64,000 nucleotides of DNA from Enterobacter sp. 10-1 (GTDB lineage: Bacteria > Pseudomonadota > Gammaproteobacteria > Enterobacterales > Enterobacteriaceae), in contig NISF01000001.1 of NCBI GenBank assembly GCA_002270295.1, positions 1,240,001 to 1,304,000 of the forward strand. Reading direction: 5' to 3'. How positions within the stretch are numbered: the first letter of the stretch is position 1; each line of letters opens with the position of its first letter. The position numbers were made by a program, and so were the translations under genes. Below are positions 26,201-35,139 of this stretch, piece after piece. The notes under the pieces were generated by a model. It was not told the DNA's origin, ran no database searches, and saw only the letters and a program-made list of their open reading frames with translations.

Positions 26201-28866
26201 AGTGGAATATGCAGCCGCAAAGGGCGACGAAGAGGTTTATGCAGAAGGTCGTGGCTGATGCTCAGCGCTGAAGGCAATAACCACACCAGCGCCAGCGCGC
26301 CAAGCCAATAAAGCGGGTTGGGGACCAGCAGCAGGGAGCAAAAAAGAAGCGCCAGCAAAGACGGGCTGACCAGGCTGCGGCGTAAATTGTCGAATAACTT
26401 CCAGCAGGAAAGCGCCGATAGCGGATTTTTATCCCGGGTTCCATCCGCCTTTCTGACGTACGGGCTGAGCCAGTTAAGCAGCTGCCAGTCGCCACGGATC
26501 CAGCGCGTGCGGCGGGCAACGTCTGACAGATAGTTGTTCGGGTACTGCTCGTAGAGTAAAACTTCACTGAGTAGCCCGGAGCGAGCGTAGCACCCTTCGA
26601 GTAAATCATGGCTGAGGACCAGATTTTCCGGGCAGGCGTTGGCGGTGGCCAGGACAAAGATATCGACGTCATAAATGCCCTTACCAACGAACGATCCTTC
26701 GCCGAAGAGATCCTGATAGATATCTGAAGACATCATCGAATAGGGATTATTACCCGGCACGCTGCTGCGCATGGCGGCATAGCGTCCCTGTCCGTTGCGC
26801 GGCATTTCCTCCGCCAGCCCGGGCTGTAAAATGCCGTACCCTTTGACGACCCTCTGCCGTAGCGGATCATACTCTGGCAGGTTGAGCGGATGCGCCATTG
26901 TCGCGACCAGCTTATGCGCCGTGTCGCGCGGTAACACCGTATCGCTGTCCAGGGTGATGACATATTTAATATGACCCGGCAACAGATGCGCTGGCGCATC
27001 TGCGACGCTGGAAAATTGCGCCGCGGGATGGCGCAACCAGTTGTTCAGCAACGCCAGCTTTCCCCGTTTGCGTTCATAACCCATCCATTTTTCCTGCGTG
27101 GGGGCCCATTCTGGCTGTCGGTGCAGAAGATAAAAGCGTGGGCGGCTGGCTGGATAGCGGCGGTTAAGATCCTCTGTTTCCGAGATGGCCTGTCTGAGCA
27201 GCCCGCTGTTTTCTGGCGGTTTTTCAACGGCGGAATCGGCAAAATCGGTGAGAAGGGCGAAGCGGAGGTTTTCGTTCTGATTACCCAGCCAGCACACTTC
27301 CAGGCTGGTGAGGAGCTTGCTGATGCTTTCGTGACTTGTCAGCATACAAGGGACCACTACCAGGGTCGCGCAATCCGCCGGAATTCCAGCGGAAAAATCC
27401 ATTCGCGGCAGCGGTCTGGGTATTCGAAAGCGGGTGGTCGCTTCGCTCAACAAATCGTTCATTAACTGACTGACCGCCAAAATAAGCGGCAACGCCAAAA
27501 GTATCAGCATCCAGCCCATTCCCTGCTGCGCGGTTTCGTGCAAAATTCCGGCCGTCACCGCTGTCGTCAGCAGGCTCAGGCTGCCAAGCCATGACAACAA
27601 GGGGATTTTGTTGAAACTATGCCGCAGGCGTATCAGCCCTGAGGTATCTGCGGAAAGCTGCACTTCCAGCAGCTCGCGGCCTCCACCGGCCAGATAATAA
27701 CCAATATGATGCCCCGGCGTGCCGGGCGCATTTTCCACAGAAAGCGCCAGTACCCGGCTGGCTACCTCTGACTCGCTGAAACGACTGTCTCTGGCCAGGA
27801 TCTCGATGACGTGGCGGTAATGATCCCGGGTATCAAAGTGCATACGGGAATAGGTGCCGGCAGGATCGAGACGCAATGTCTGTTCTACGACGCTGATTGC
27901 CTCGGCGAAATCAGCCCAGTTCGTTTCGCTCAGCAAACGCAAGCCCGCGATGCTGTTGCTGACGGAAAGCTGGCTGGCCGCAAGCTGTTGATTGAAGCGG
28001 TGAATAAGAACCTCGGTTGTCACGCCCTGTTCAGCAAGACGCTGGTCCACCCAGGTCAGCGGCAGTGCCAGCGCATTGCCGCGCCCCTGCAGGCGGCGTA
28101 CCAGTTCTGCGACAAACGCACTGCTCAGCGGCGGCCGCGCGCGCGCCATGTCGGCGACCACCATGATTAAGTCTGCCGGAGTATTCTCGGCACATTCGAA
28201 AATCCGCGTAATCCATGTATCTGCCAGGCTGCGCTCTTGCTGGGCTTTTACTACTTCCATACTGACGCGACGCAGATTTTCGATTAGAGACAGACGCAGC
28301 ATGCCCGGTAGCGCCCAGACCTCGCCTAACGTCAGCGGCGTCACCTGCTGATACGCCGCAATATAGCTGGTCAGGCTGGCCACGTCCCAGCGCCCGTCAC
28401 CGTGGGCAATAGCTTCAGATGCGATATCGTAAATACGCGGGCAGTGGTGAGGCGATGCCAGGGACGGGAGGCCTTTGCCAAAGCTTTTTGGCAGATGCTG
28501 GCGGACAATGCGGATTTGTTCCTCAATCAGGTAGTAATTATCAAGCAGCCACTCACCCGCGGGCATGATGCTCGATTTTTTCCCGGCATTGAGCGCATAA
28601 CAGTTTTGCGTGATCGCAGCCTCATTATCCCCCAGCCGTTTAAGAAGATAGTAAGGCAGCTTGTCCGGCGACAACTTATGAGTATGCGCCAGTTTCTGGC
28701 CGTAACGTTCCATCTGAGGCGTCGAAAACAGCTCTGAGCGCAAGCTATTTTCGCTTGTTGAGTCGTTGGCAGGAAACGGCACCAGTTCAGGGGCTTTCGT
28801 AGACATACGGGAGCGGCTAAACCATGCTCGGGGATTCATTTTCATAGCGTTGCTCTGATGCGACAT
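20263..28866 (-). CDS. ndvB: cyclic beta-1,2-glucan synthase (GT84 + GH94)
   Basis: A 2867-residue inner-membrane enzyme that builds, trims and closes cyclic beta-1,2-glucans from UDP-glucose, as ChvB/NdvB/Cgs do in Rhizobiales. TM helices lie near residues 425-470. The glycosyltransferase has YVITLDSDT near residue 637 (DxD metal site) and RRTRWIRGDW near 785 (Q/RxxRW motif), followed by more TM helices near 830-1000. Two beta-sandwich/GH94-like portions follow. The C-terminal phosphorylase-like domain has SDDYLWLP near 2472 and GAGDWNDGMN near 2554, holding the general-acid Asp. All parts expected of an intact 2.8-kb-residue Cgs are present with no stop. No separate glucan exporter (NdvA/ChvA) is adjacent. 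In enterics this enzyme is accessory. Confidence 0.93.
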   Translation of the reverse strand: MSHQSNAMKMNPRAWFSRSRMSTKAPELVPFPANDSTSENSLRSELFSTPQMERYGQKLAHTHKLSPDKLPYYLLKRLGDNEAAITQNCYALNAGKKSSIMPAGEWLLDNYYLIEEQIRIVRQHLPKSFGKGLPSLASPHHCPRIYDIASEAIAHGDGRWDVASLTSYIAAYQQVTPLTLGEVWALPGMLRLSLIENLRRVSMEVVKAQQERSLADTWITRIFECAENTPADLIMVVADMARARPPLSSAFVAELVRRLQGRGNALALPLTWVDQRLAEQGVTTEVLIHRFNQQLAASQLSVSNSIAGLRLLSETNWADFAEAISVVEQTLRLDPAGTYSRMHFDTRDHYRHVIEILARDSRFSESEVASRVLALSVENAPGTPGHHIGYYLAGGGRELLEVQLSADTSGLIRLRHSFNKIPLLSWLGSLSLLTTAVTAGILHETAQQGMGWMLILLALPLILAVSQLMNDLLSEATTRFRIPRPLPRMDFSAGIPADCATLVVVPCMLTSHESISKLLTSLEVCWLGNQNENLRFALLTDFADSAVEKPPENSGLLRQAISETEDLNRRYPASRPRFYLLHRQPEWAPTQEKWMGYERKRGKLALLNNWLRHPAAQFSSVADAPAHLLPGHIKYVITLDSDTVLPRDTAHKLVATMAHPLNLPEYDPLRQRVVKGYGILQPGLAEEMPRNGQGRYAAMRSSVPGNNPYSMMSSDIYQDLFGEGSFVGKGIYDVDIFVLATANACPENLVLSHDLLEGCYARSGLLSEVLLYEQYPNNYLSDVARRTRWIRGDWQLLNWLSPYVRKADGTRDKNPLSALSCWKLFDNLRRSLVSPSLLALLFCSLLLVPNPLYWLGALALVWLLPSALSISHDLLHKPLRRPLRLHIPLVAAGALKRFSRIGLNFAILPHEAGYSLYAIAVTLWRLGVSQRNLIQWTSHSPDGHQPGVSVIRFYRAMWLNVVAGAALTMMTFHFSPRLLTIALPVGVLWCLGPLLLSWLSRQPERKAISLNQEQKQLLRQTSREIWAFFETFATAKENWLPPDNYQEIPQPTIAHRTSPTNIGLSLMANLTAWDFGYLPGGEVLQRVTMTLDSMDKMEHFRGHLFNWYDTRTLAPLSPRYVSSVDSGNMAGHLLTLREGLSAMRHQPVLNSEQILAGLNDTIIILEKHWGQNAPTGLRLLRKHCLNAASLPPAQLFSELKKMRAQCNHLTTQCAQESSLVVRWTGHLEHQLVQLCHEWSHLLGWIPQTYSEQMLPTLSWLAGASYCGEGTPPASATALARMRLKIITELEQRLSDHARMDFAFLYSEATSLLSVGYNCDTNTPDKSHYDLLPSEIRLTSFLAIATNQLPLKSWYALGRLFTTIDHETALMSWSGSMFEYLMPNLVMPTWPGSLLDEMSQSAVKRQIRWGKERGVPWGVSESGYHAFDVQHNYQYQAFGVPGLGLRRGLADDMVIAPYATLLALTISPQKACENLLSLEKNGARGEYGFYEALDYTPSRLATGQLYAVVQSWMAHHQGMAFQALAHVLLNAPMTERFMSSTVFRSASLLLQERVPDAVDLYSPRRHFESHEGRVKPVRYEPRIFTGADTPVPEVQLLSNSHYHLMLTPGGGGYSRWNNIALTRWRSDTTRDNWGAFCYIRDTQTGEVWSNTWHPTGKDADNGDEAIFTDAGAEYRRTFGSLSVRTQIVVSPEDDIELRRLTLVHRGRMPRDLELTTYSEVVLAPDASDRAHPAFSNLFIQTEINPDRDAILCHRRPRSLDEQNPCMFHMVVVHGNNSKSISFETDRAAFIGRGRTPSNALTSVKKGPLSNTSGAVLDPILAIRHAITLLPGQPVTIDIVYGISESRQHSLALLEKYRDHPIADRIFELAWSHSLVVLRQMNASEDDATLFNRLASAVLYPCHELRADGQIISRNRRGQSGLWGWAISGDLPIVLFSITSEEGIASVTTLIQAHRYWRQKGLEVDLVILNESPGGYQQALQNQIMDLIYARSGASLLDKSGGIFVRNGEHLSAEDKQLLMSVACLYLDDRAGGLSEQLNQRIHTLKPQARLLIPHPAAEGNRHTDWTPDTHQLRHFNGLGGFSQDGREYQIVLRENEPTPAPWSNVLANADFGSVISEAGQAYSWYENAHEYRLTPWENDPVSDRSGEAFYLRDEESGACWSPTILPVRGHGDYLTRHGFGYSVFAHRESGIDSELTILVAEQAPVKLAILTLSNNSGRTRKLSVTGYAEWTLGDLRTRSASHIVTYPVNISGGCGVMANNFYGANGGERTAFFAVSGSYCSLTGDRREFIGRNSSLQNPDAMKLRRLSGKTGAALDPCAAVQSAATLIDGDQRTFIFVLGVDENHSRAQETLARYLNEDTVRQELNNVHRYWHHVLDKMVVNTPDTSVNLLVNGWLLYQTMASRLMARSGYYQSGGAFGFRDQLQDTLALSHAAPERMREQIVLCATRQFVEGDVQHWWHPPHGNGVRTRCSDDYLWLPLAVCHYVETIGDTEILELNIPYLQGRPLHPGEESVYDTPVISSSEETLWLHCVKAIQHGLRFGQHGLPLMGAGDWNDGMNQVGIEGKGESVWLGFFLYDILQRFASLADRRQDASVASMCRSEALRLQKNLETSAWDGEWYRRGYFDDGTPLGSKASQDCRIDAIAQSWSVLSGVASEARSVMAMQALDKHLVDNEAGLIKLLTPPFDGHGLNPGYIQGYLPGVRENGGQYTHGAIWAVMAFARMGNAERAWQLWSMINPINHTLDAGGVERYKAEPYVMSADVYSVAPHTGRAGWSWYTGSAGWAYRLLAEELLGIKRCGTSLTVHSLLPDNWPSFSMTYQYGDSQYHISVSRGVGKYQATLDGIILPDDSIPLMDDGQFHTIDIIQN

Positions 28867-29000
28867 TAACGCGCAGGAGCAGTTGCGAAATCAGTTCAGA
28901 AACGTTCTCTCAGGATGGGCGTAAGGCATCAGGGATTTAACAGCTGCCGGTCTTTATTTCAGTATAGAACACCGGTTTGTACGTGAGCCGGCGTAAGGGG

Positions 29001-29159
29001 TTAGCGTGGCGAGACAAAAAGGGCCTTACATCCCGGGCATAGCATTGCCTGCTTTAACCGAATCTTTGATGCAGGCTGGGGGGATTTTAAGCCGCAGATG
29101 GGGCAGGTGGCGGTGGACGTTCCACCGATGAGCTTCATTGCGTAATCGAGAAATGACAT
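29001..29159 (-). CDS. small two-CxxC zinc-ribbon protein (YnfU-like)
   Basis: A 52-residue frame translated by eye: MSFLDYAMKLIGGTS, TCPICGLKS, a 17-residue linker rich in Lys/Arg/Gln, LCPGCKALF and VSPR. Two CxxC pairs 26 residues apart make a zinc ribbon. AAAGG precedes the ATG by 10 nt. The layout resembles YnfU-family small zinc proteins, and the end pattern (CP.C..LF) matches the small protein at 19680-19856, suggesting distant paralogy. Function unknown. Confidence 0.65.
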   Translation of the reverse strand: MSFLDYAMKLIGGTSTATCPICGLKSPQPASKIRLKQAMLCPGCKALFVSPR

Positions 29160-29485
29160 GATGATTAACCTTTCAATGAATGTGTTTCAGTCTACCACGT
29201 CTGGATAAAATTTAATCTATATAAAAACCTCCCCGTTTATATTTGCTGCTTCTCTCCCTCATCTCAGGCACAGCTGTAGTCCACTTCTGCCACAAAACTG
29301 CCCGCGACCCTCCTTTGACTTTCCCGAGGGAAGGGCGGACCGTCGTGCACTTCCCGAGAGCAAAGGCTATGATGCTTGCAGAAAATGACCAGCGTCAGCG
29401 CTATCCCAACGGAGAACGGGCCTGATGACGCTGAGGTATCATTCGTCCCCGGCGAGTCAGTATTCGTTTTAACTAAGAGGCGCGT
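29160..29485. other. no gene recognised
   Basis: About 325 bp between the zinc-ribbon gene and the monooxygenase-like gene. It presumably carries both divergent promoters. I see no supported coding frame. Confidence 0.4.
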
Positions 29486-29785
29486 ATGTTAAAAGTCACT
29501 GCCGAAGATTTTATAAAACCCGAATGCGTTGAAATCGTTCTCCCTTTGTACCGGGAACTGGTATCGGCAACGAAGAAAGAGCCGCGCTGTATCGCTTATG
29601 ATTTATATATTGATGAGAAGGATCCCGGACATTTCATTTTTATTGAGGAGTGGCCAGACCACGCGGCCCTCGACGCGCATTGCGCCAGCGAGCATTTCAG
29701 ACGACTGGTCCCTTTAATCGACCAGCATAAGCGAAAAGACGCCCGCTATATCCTGATGAATTGCCGGGTGAATCCGGAGGAATAG
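29486..29785 (+). CDS. ABM-domain protein, putative quinol monooxygenase (YgiN-like)
   Basis: A 99-residue dimeric alpha+beta barrel protein. The ABM pattern is visible: LYRELVSATKKEPRCIAYDLY, then HFIFIEEWPDHAALDAHCAS and EHFRRLVPLI. Relatives such as YgiN oxidise quinols or sit beside redox enzymes. AAGAGG lies seven nt upstream of the ATG. It stands alone and the substrate is unknown. Confidence 0.82.
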   Translation: MLKVTAEDFIKPECVEIVLPLYRELVSATKKEPRCIAYDLYIDEKDPGHFIFIEEWPDHAALDAHCASEHFRRLVPLIDQHKRKDARYILMNCRVNPEE

Positions 29786-29935
29786 CCAGGCCGGCGGTAA
29801 TGCGGCGCCATCTTGTTGTTCAGGCGGCTCGCGGCGGGTCGATTTAAAGTCCGAATTATCTTCCCCGGTGATGGATGACCTGAGGCGGCTTTGGGCGAAG
29901 CGTCACTCACGACCGCCAACGCAACGCCGCTTCCG

Positions 29936-30244
29936 TTATTCTGCTCCCGCCGGAGCCTTGCGCCTTATTTCAATCATATGGACATAAAAGTCATGGAACT
30001 CCTGGTCCTGTTTGGCAACCATTTCAGGAGGCAATGATTTGCGCTCGTCTCTCCACTGCCTGAGCGCTTCCTCGCACTGCCGGTAAGCAGCGTCAACAAT
30101 CTCAATGGCTGGCTTATCCGTTTTAATGAACGGGACCGTGTGATTATCAAGGCAGATTGATACGGGAGTGCCAAATTGCTCTGCTGATGCGCCGCCCGCG
30201 ATAGCTCCCAGCAGCCAGCACATGTTCTGAAGCTTTTTTCTCAT
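29936..30244 (-). CDS. small secreted hypothetical protein
   Basis: A 102-residue protein with a signal peptide (MRKKLQNMCWLLGAIAGGASA) and a mature part with two cysteines (SICLD, RQCEEA) that could form a disulfide, and a long helix-forming segment. AAGAGGTTGAGAG precedes the ATG at 30244; in-frame codons extend upstream to 30277 without a better start. No family is recognised. It is probably periplasmic. Confidence 0.6.
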   Translation of the reverse strand: MRKKLQNMCWLLGAIAGGASAEQFGTPVSICLDNHTVPFIKTDKPAIEIVDAAYRQCEEALRQWRDERKSLPPEMVAKQDQEFHDFYVHMIEIRRKAPAGAE

Positions 30245-30450
30245 TACTCTCAACCTCTTAATAAGCCGAAGCAGCAAATTAGCACGGTAGGTCCTCGCTG
30301 TCCCCAGGGATAATAACCGTGGCGTTGGCTAAGCGTGATAATGGCGCGACCGAGGACGCGGCGTACGGGAAACGAAAAGGGGAGCATAATGCCGGAACAG
30401 GCGCTAACCATTGCGTCAGCGGGAGAATAATATTGCGTGGGAGGGATAGA

Positions 30451-30485
30451 AAATCAGCCAGAAAATATAATTAACTGGCTGATTT
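30451..30485 (-). terminator. terminator downstream of yeaH
   Basis: AAATCAGCCAG and CTGGCTGATTT form an 11-bp stem with a 13-nt loop, just 8 bp past the yeaH stop. On the leftward strand TTTT follows. Confidence 0.65.
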
Positions 30486-30492
30486 ATTTACG

Positions 30493-31900
<1,408 letters not shown>

Positions 31901-31936
31901 TCTTTTTTGCCCCGCAGCGATCGGGCTTGCCGCACG

Positions 31937-33871
31937 TCAGGACGATTTACGTACGCGCAAATACCATTCGCACAGCAAACGTACCTGCTTACGGGTGTAG
32001 CCTTTCTCCATCATCCGGTCGACGAAGTCATCGTGCTTTTTCTGCTCGTCGGTAGAGGTTTTGGCGTTGAACGAAATGACCGGCAGCAGCTCTTCGGTAT
32101 TGGAGAACATTTTCTTCTCAATAACCGTGCGCAGTTTTTCGTAGCTGGTCCAGTTCGGGTTGCGTCCGCTGTTGTTTGCTCTGGCGCGCAGCACGAAGTT
32201 GACTATCTCATTACGGAAGTCTTTCGGATTGCTGATCCCCGCCGGTTTTTCAATTTTCTCCAGCTCCGCGTTCAGCGATTCACGGTCGAACAGCTGGCCG
32301 GTATCCGGATCGCGGTATTCCTGATCCTGAATCCAGAAATCCGCATAGGTGACATAGCGGTCAAAAATGTTCTGCCCGTATTCGGAGTAGGATTCGAGAT
32401 AGGCGGTCTGGATCTCTTTACCGATAAACTCGGCATATTTCGGAATAAGATAGCCTTTGAGGAATTCCAGGTAGCGCTCCGACTGCTCCTGCGGGAACTG
32501 CTCGCGCTCAATTTGCTGTTCCAGGACGTAGAACAGATGAACCGGGTTAGCGGCAACCTCGGCATGATCAAAGTTAAATACCCGCGACAATATTTTAAAG
32601 GCGAAGCGGGTGGAGAGACCGTTCATACCTTCGTCGACGCCGGCATAATCGCGATACTCCTGGTAGGATTTCGCTTTCGGGTCGGTATCTTTCAGGCTCT
32701 CGCCGTCATAGACGCGCATTTTGGAGTAAATGCTCGAGTTTTCCGGCTCTTTCAGGCGCGACAGAATCGAGAAGCGCGACAGCGTTTCAAGGGTGCCAGG
32801 TGCGCAGGGCGCATGGGTCAGCTCGCTGTTATTCAGCAGTTTTTCATAAATACGCATCTCTTCAGAAATGCGCAGGCAATAAGGCACCTTGACGATATAG
32901 ACGCGGTCGAGGAAGGCCTCATTGTTTTTGTTATTACGGAAGGTCACCCACTCAGATTCGTTCGAGTGCGCGAGGATAATCCCGTTAAACGGCAGGGCGG
33001 AAATCCCTTCGGTGCCGTTATAGTTTCCTTCCTGAGTGGCGGTCAGCAGCGGATGCAGCACCTTAATCGGCGCTTTGAACATCTCGACGAATTCCATAAT
33101 CCCCTGGTTGGCGCGGCACAGGGCGCCGGAATAGCCGTAGGCATCCGGATCGTTCTGGGCGTAGTGCTCCAGCTTGCGAATATCAACCTTACCGACCAGG
33201 GCAGAGATATCCTGGTTGTTCTCATCGCCGGGTTCGGTTTTGGCGATGGCAACCTGCTCCAGAATCGACGGCCACACCTTGATGACGCGGAATTTGGTGA
33301 TATCGCCGCCAAACTCATGCAGACGCTTGGCCGCCCACGGCGACATGATGGTGCCGAGATAGCGGGTTGGTACGCCATATTCCTTCTCGAGGATCTGCGC
33401 ATCTTCCCGCGGATTAAACAAGCACAGAGGATGGTCGTTCACCGGGCTGCGCTCGCCGTTCGCGCTCAGCACGTAAACCGGTACGCGCTGCATTAATGAT
33501 TTCAGACGCTCGGCAAGGGATGATTTACCGCCGCCCACCGGCCCCAGCAGATACAGAATCTGTTTCTTCTCTTCCAGACCTTGCGCAGCATGCTTCAGGT
33601 AAGAAACGATCTGTTCAATGGCATCTTCCATACCGTAAAACTCTTCAAATGCCGGATAGCGTGCGACAACCCGGTTTGAAAAGAGACGGGACAGCCTTGG
33701 CTCCAGGGCCGTATCGACCATTGCGGGTTCACCAATGGCCATCAGCAGCCTTTCTGCCGCGTTGGCATAAGCACTGCGATCTTGCCGGCAGATGGTAAGA
33801 AACTCCTGCAGTGTGAACTCTTCGTCCTTGGCAGCTTCATAACGCTGGCGATAGTGATCGAATATATTCAT
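31937..33871 (-). CDS. yeaG: PrkA-type serine protein kinase YeaG
   Basis: A 644-residue protein, the same length as E. coli YeaG and nearly identical. An N-terminal AAA+-like region carries the Walker A motif LLGPVGGGKSS near residues 107-117, and a C-terminal PrkA kinase-like domain follows. YeaG phosphorylates proteins and shapes persistence in nitrogen starvation with YeaH. The start at 33871 (MNIFDHYRQRYEAAKDEE) matches E. coli. A sigma-54 promoter match lies about 100 bp upstream. yeaH follows after a 160-bp spacer that contains a repeat. Confidence 0.96.
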   Translation of the reverse strand: MNIFDHYRQRYEAAKDEEFTLQEFLTICRQDRSAYANAAERLLMAIGEPAMVDTALEPRLSRLFSNRVVARYPAFEEFYGMEDAIEQIVSYLKHAAQGLEEKKQILYLLGPVGGGKSSLAERLKSLMQRVPVYVLSANGERSPVNDHPLCLFNPREDAQILEKEYGVPTRYLGTIMSPWAAKRLHEFGGDITKFRVIKVWPSILEQVAIAKTEPGDENNQDISALVGKVDIRKLEHYAQNDPDAYGYSGALCRANQGIMEFVEMFKAPIKVLHPLLTATQEGNYNGTEGISALPFNGIILAHSNESEWVTFRNNKNNEAFLDRVYIVKVPYCLRISEEMRIYEKLLNNSELTHAPCAPGTLETLSRFSILSRLKEPENSSIYSKMRVYDGESLKDTDPKAKSYQEYRDYAGVDEGMNGLSTRFAFKILSRVFNFDHAEVAANPVHLFYVLEQQIEREQFPQEQSERYLEFLKGYLIPKYAEFIGKEIQTAYLESYSEYGQNIFDRYVTYADFWIQDQEYRDPDTGQLFDRESLNAELEKIEKPAGISNPKDFRNEIVNFVLRARANNSGRNPNWTSYEKLRTVIEKKMFSNTEELLPVISFNAKTSTDEQKKHDDFVDRMMEKGYTRKQVRLLCEWYLRVRKSS

Positions 33872-33972
33872 GGCATGCCGTCCTTTCGTATTTAGCACAA
33901 GTTGAGAGCGTTCATATGAATAGTGGGTGCTCCCGGAAGAGGCAAGCAGAGCGCGACGTCTACAGATTCTCC

Positions 33973-33988
33973 AGCAACCCTTATGCCA
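33973..33988 (-). promoter_or_regulatory. sigma-54 promoter of yeaGH
   Basis: On the leftward strand TGGCATAAGGGTTGCT fits the sigma-54 consensus TGGCAY-N5-TTGCW at every defined position. It lies 102 bp before the yeaG start. E. coli yeaGH is known to be NtrC/sigma-54 dependent. Confidence 0.8.
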
Positions 33989-34300
33989 GGTTGTCGACAA
34001 GATTAAGATAACGTGCCCTGCAATGACATCTTCTAAATTAAAGCGTAGATGCATTTAGAAAACTTGCATGCAGCGAAAAATCAATTTCAATGACATATCA
34101 ATAACTCATCCTAAAAAAGGCCGCTTTTTCGCACGTCCTGCCGGGGGCCTTCATCGTGTTGTCATGAAGCTGCAGGTCCGAAACCCTGTATTGATGAGCG
34201 GGGGAGTCATTTTTTGTAATGACGGGTAAAGAATTTGAGGCATGAGGGCTACGACGTTAAACTGCCTGCGCGGATTATTTGACAAACGGGAATATGGATT

Positions 34301-35047
34301 GTGAAGAAGATCAAATCTCTGGCACCAGGCGTGTGCCTTTTGGCTTGTGTGTCGGCAGCGCACGCCGACGGGAAGTTAACGCTGGGGGCCGGCGTGGGTA
34401 TCGTCGAAAGCCCGTATAAGCAATATGACGTCGATGTTTACCCGGTGCCGGCAATCAGCTACGAGAGCGACAGCTTTTGGTTCCGTGGCTTAGGCGGCGG
34501 TTACTACTTATGGAATGACGAGAGCGATAAGCTGTCGGTTACCGCCTACTGGTCGCCGATGTACTTTAAGCCGGGCGACAGCGACAGCGAACAGATGCGT
34601 AAGCTGGATCGGCGTAAATCGACGATGATGGCCGGGCTGTCTTATGTCCACAACACCCCGTATGGCTTCCTGCGTACCACCCTCGCCGGCGATACGCTGG
34701 ATAAAAGCAACGGGATTACCTGGGACATGGCCTGGCTCTATCGCTACACCAACGGCAACCTGACCTTAACGCCGGGTATCGGCGTGGAGTGGAGCAGCGA
34801 CAACCAGAACGAATACTACTACGGCGTTTCGAAGCGCGAATCCGATCGCAGCGGTATGCGCAGCTACGACCCGGATAGCAGCTGGAACCCGTATCTCGAA
34901 CTGTCGGCAAACTATCGCTTCCTCGGCGACTGGAGCGTATACGGCGCGGCGCGCTACACCCGCCTCTCCGACGAAATCACCGACAGCCCGATGGTGGACA
35001 AATCCTGGAGCGGTTTGATCTCCACCGGGATCACCTACACTTTCTGA
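34301..35047 (+). CDS. mipA: MltA-interacting outer membrane protein MipA
   Basis: A 248-residue outer-membrane protein, the same length as E. coli MipA. It has a signal peptide (MKKIKSLAPGVCLLACVSAAHA) and alternating beta strands ending in an aromatic residue (TGITYTF), as beta-barrels do. MipA scaffolds the murein hydrolase MltA with PBP1B. GTG is used as start at 34301. A strong hairpin terminator follows 30 bp after the stop. Confidence 0.94.
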   Translation: MKKIKSLAPGVCLLACVSAAHADGKLTLGAGVGIVESPYKQYDVDVYPVPAISYESDSFWFRGLGGGYYLWNDESDKLSVTAYWSPMYFKPGDSDSEQMRKLDRRKSTMMAGLSYVHNTPYGFLRTTLAGDTLDKSNGITWDMAWLYRYTNGNLTLTPGIGVEWSSDNQNEYYYGVSKRESDRSGMRSYDPDSSWNPYLELSANYRFLGDWSVYGAARYTRLSDEITDSPMVDKSWSGLISTGITYTF

Positions 35048-35077
35048 TTGTGCATCTTTATAGACACATCTGTGCAT

Positions 35078-35104
35078 CAAAACAGGGCGTAGCGCCCTGT
35101 TTTG
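35078..35104 (+). terminator. terminator after mipA
   Basis: CAAAACAGGGCG and CGCCCTGTTTTG form a perfect 12-bp stem with a 3-nt loop. The A and T tracts make it work in both directions. Confidence 0.8.
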
Positions 35105-35139
35105 CATTACGGTGGTGCAATAAGCGACGGGAGGTAGCG

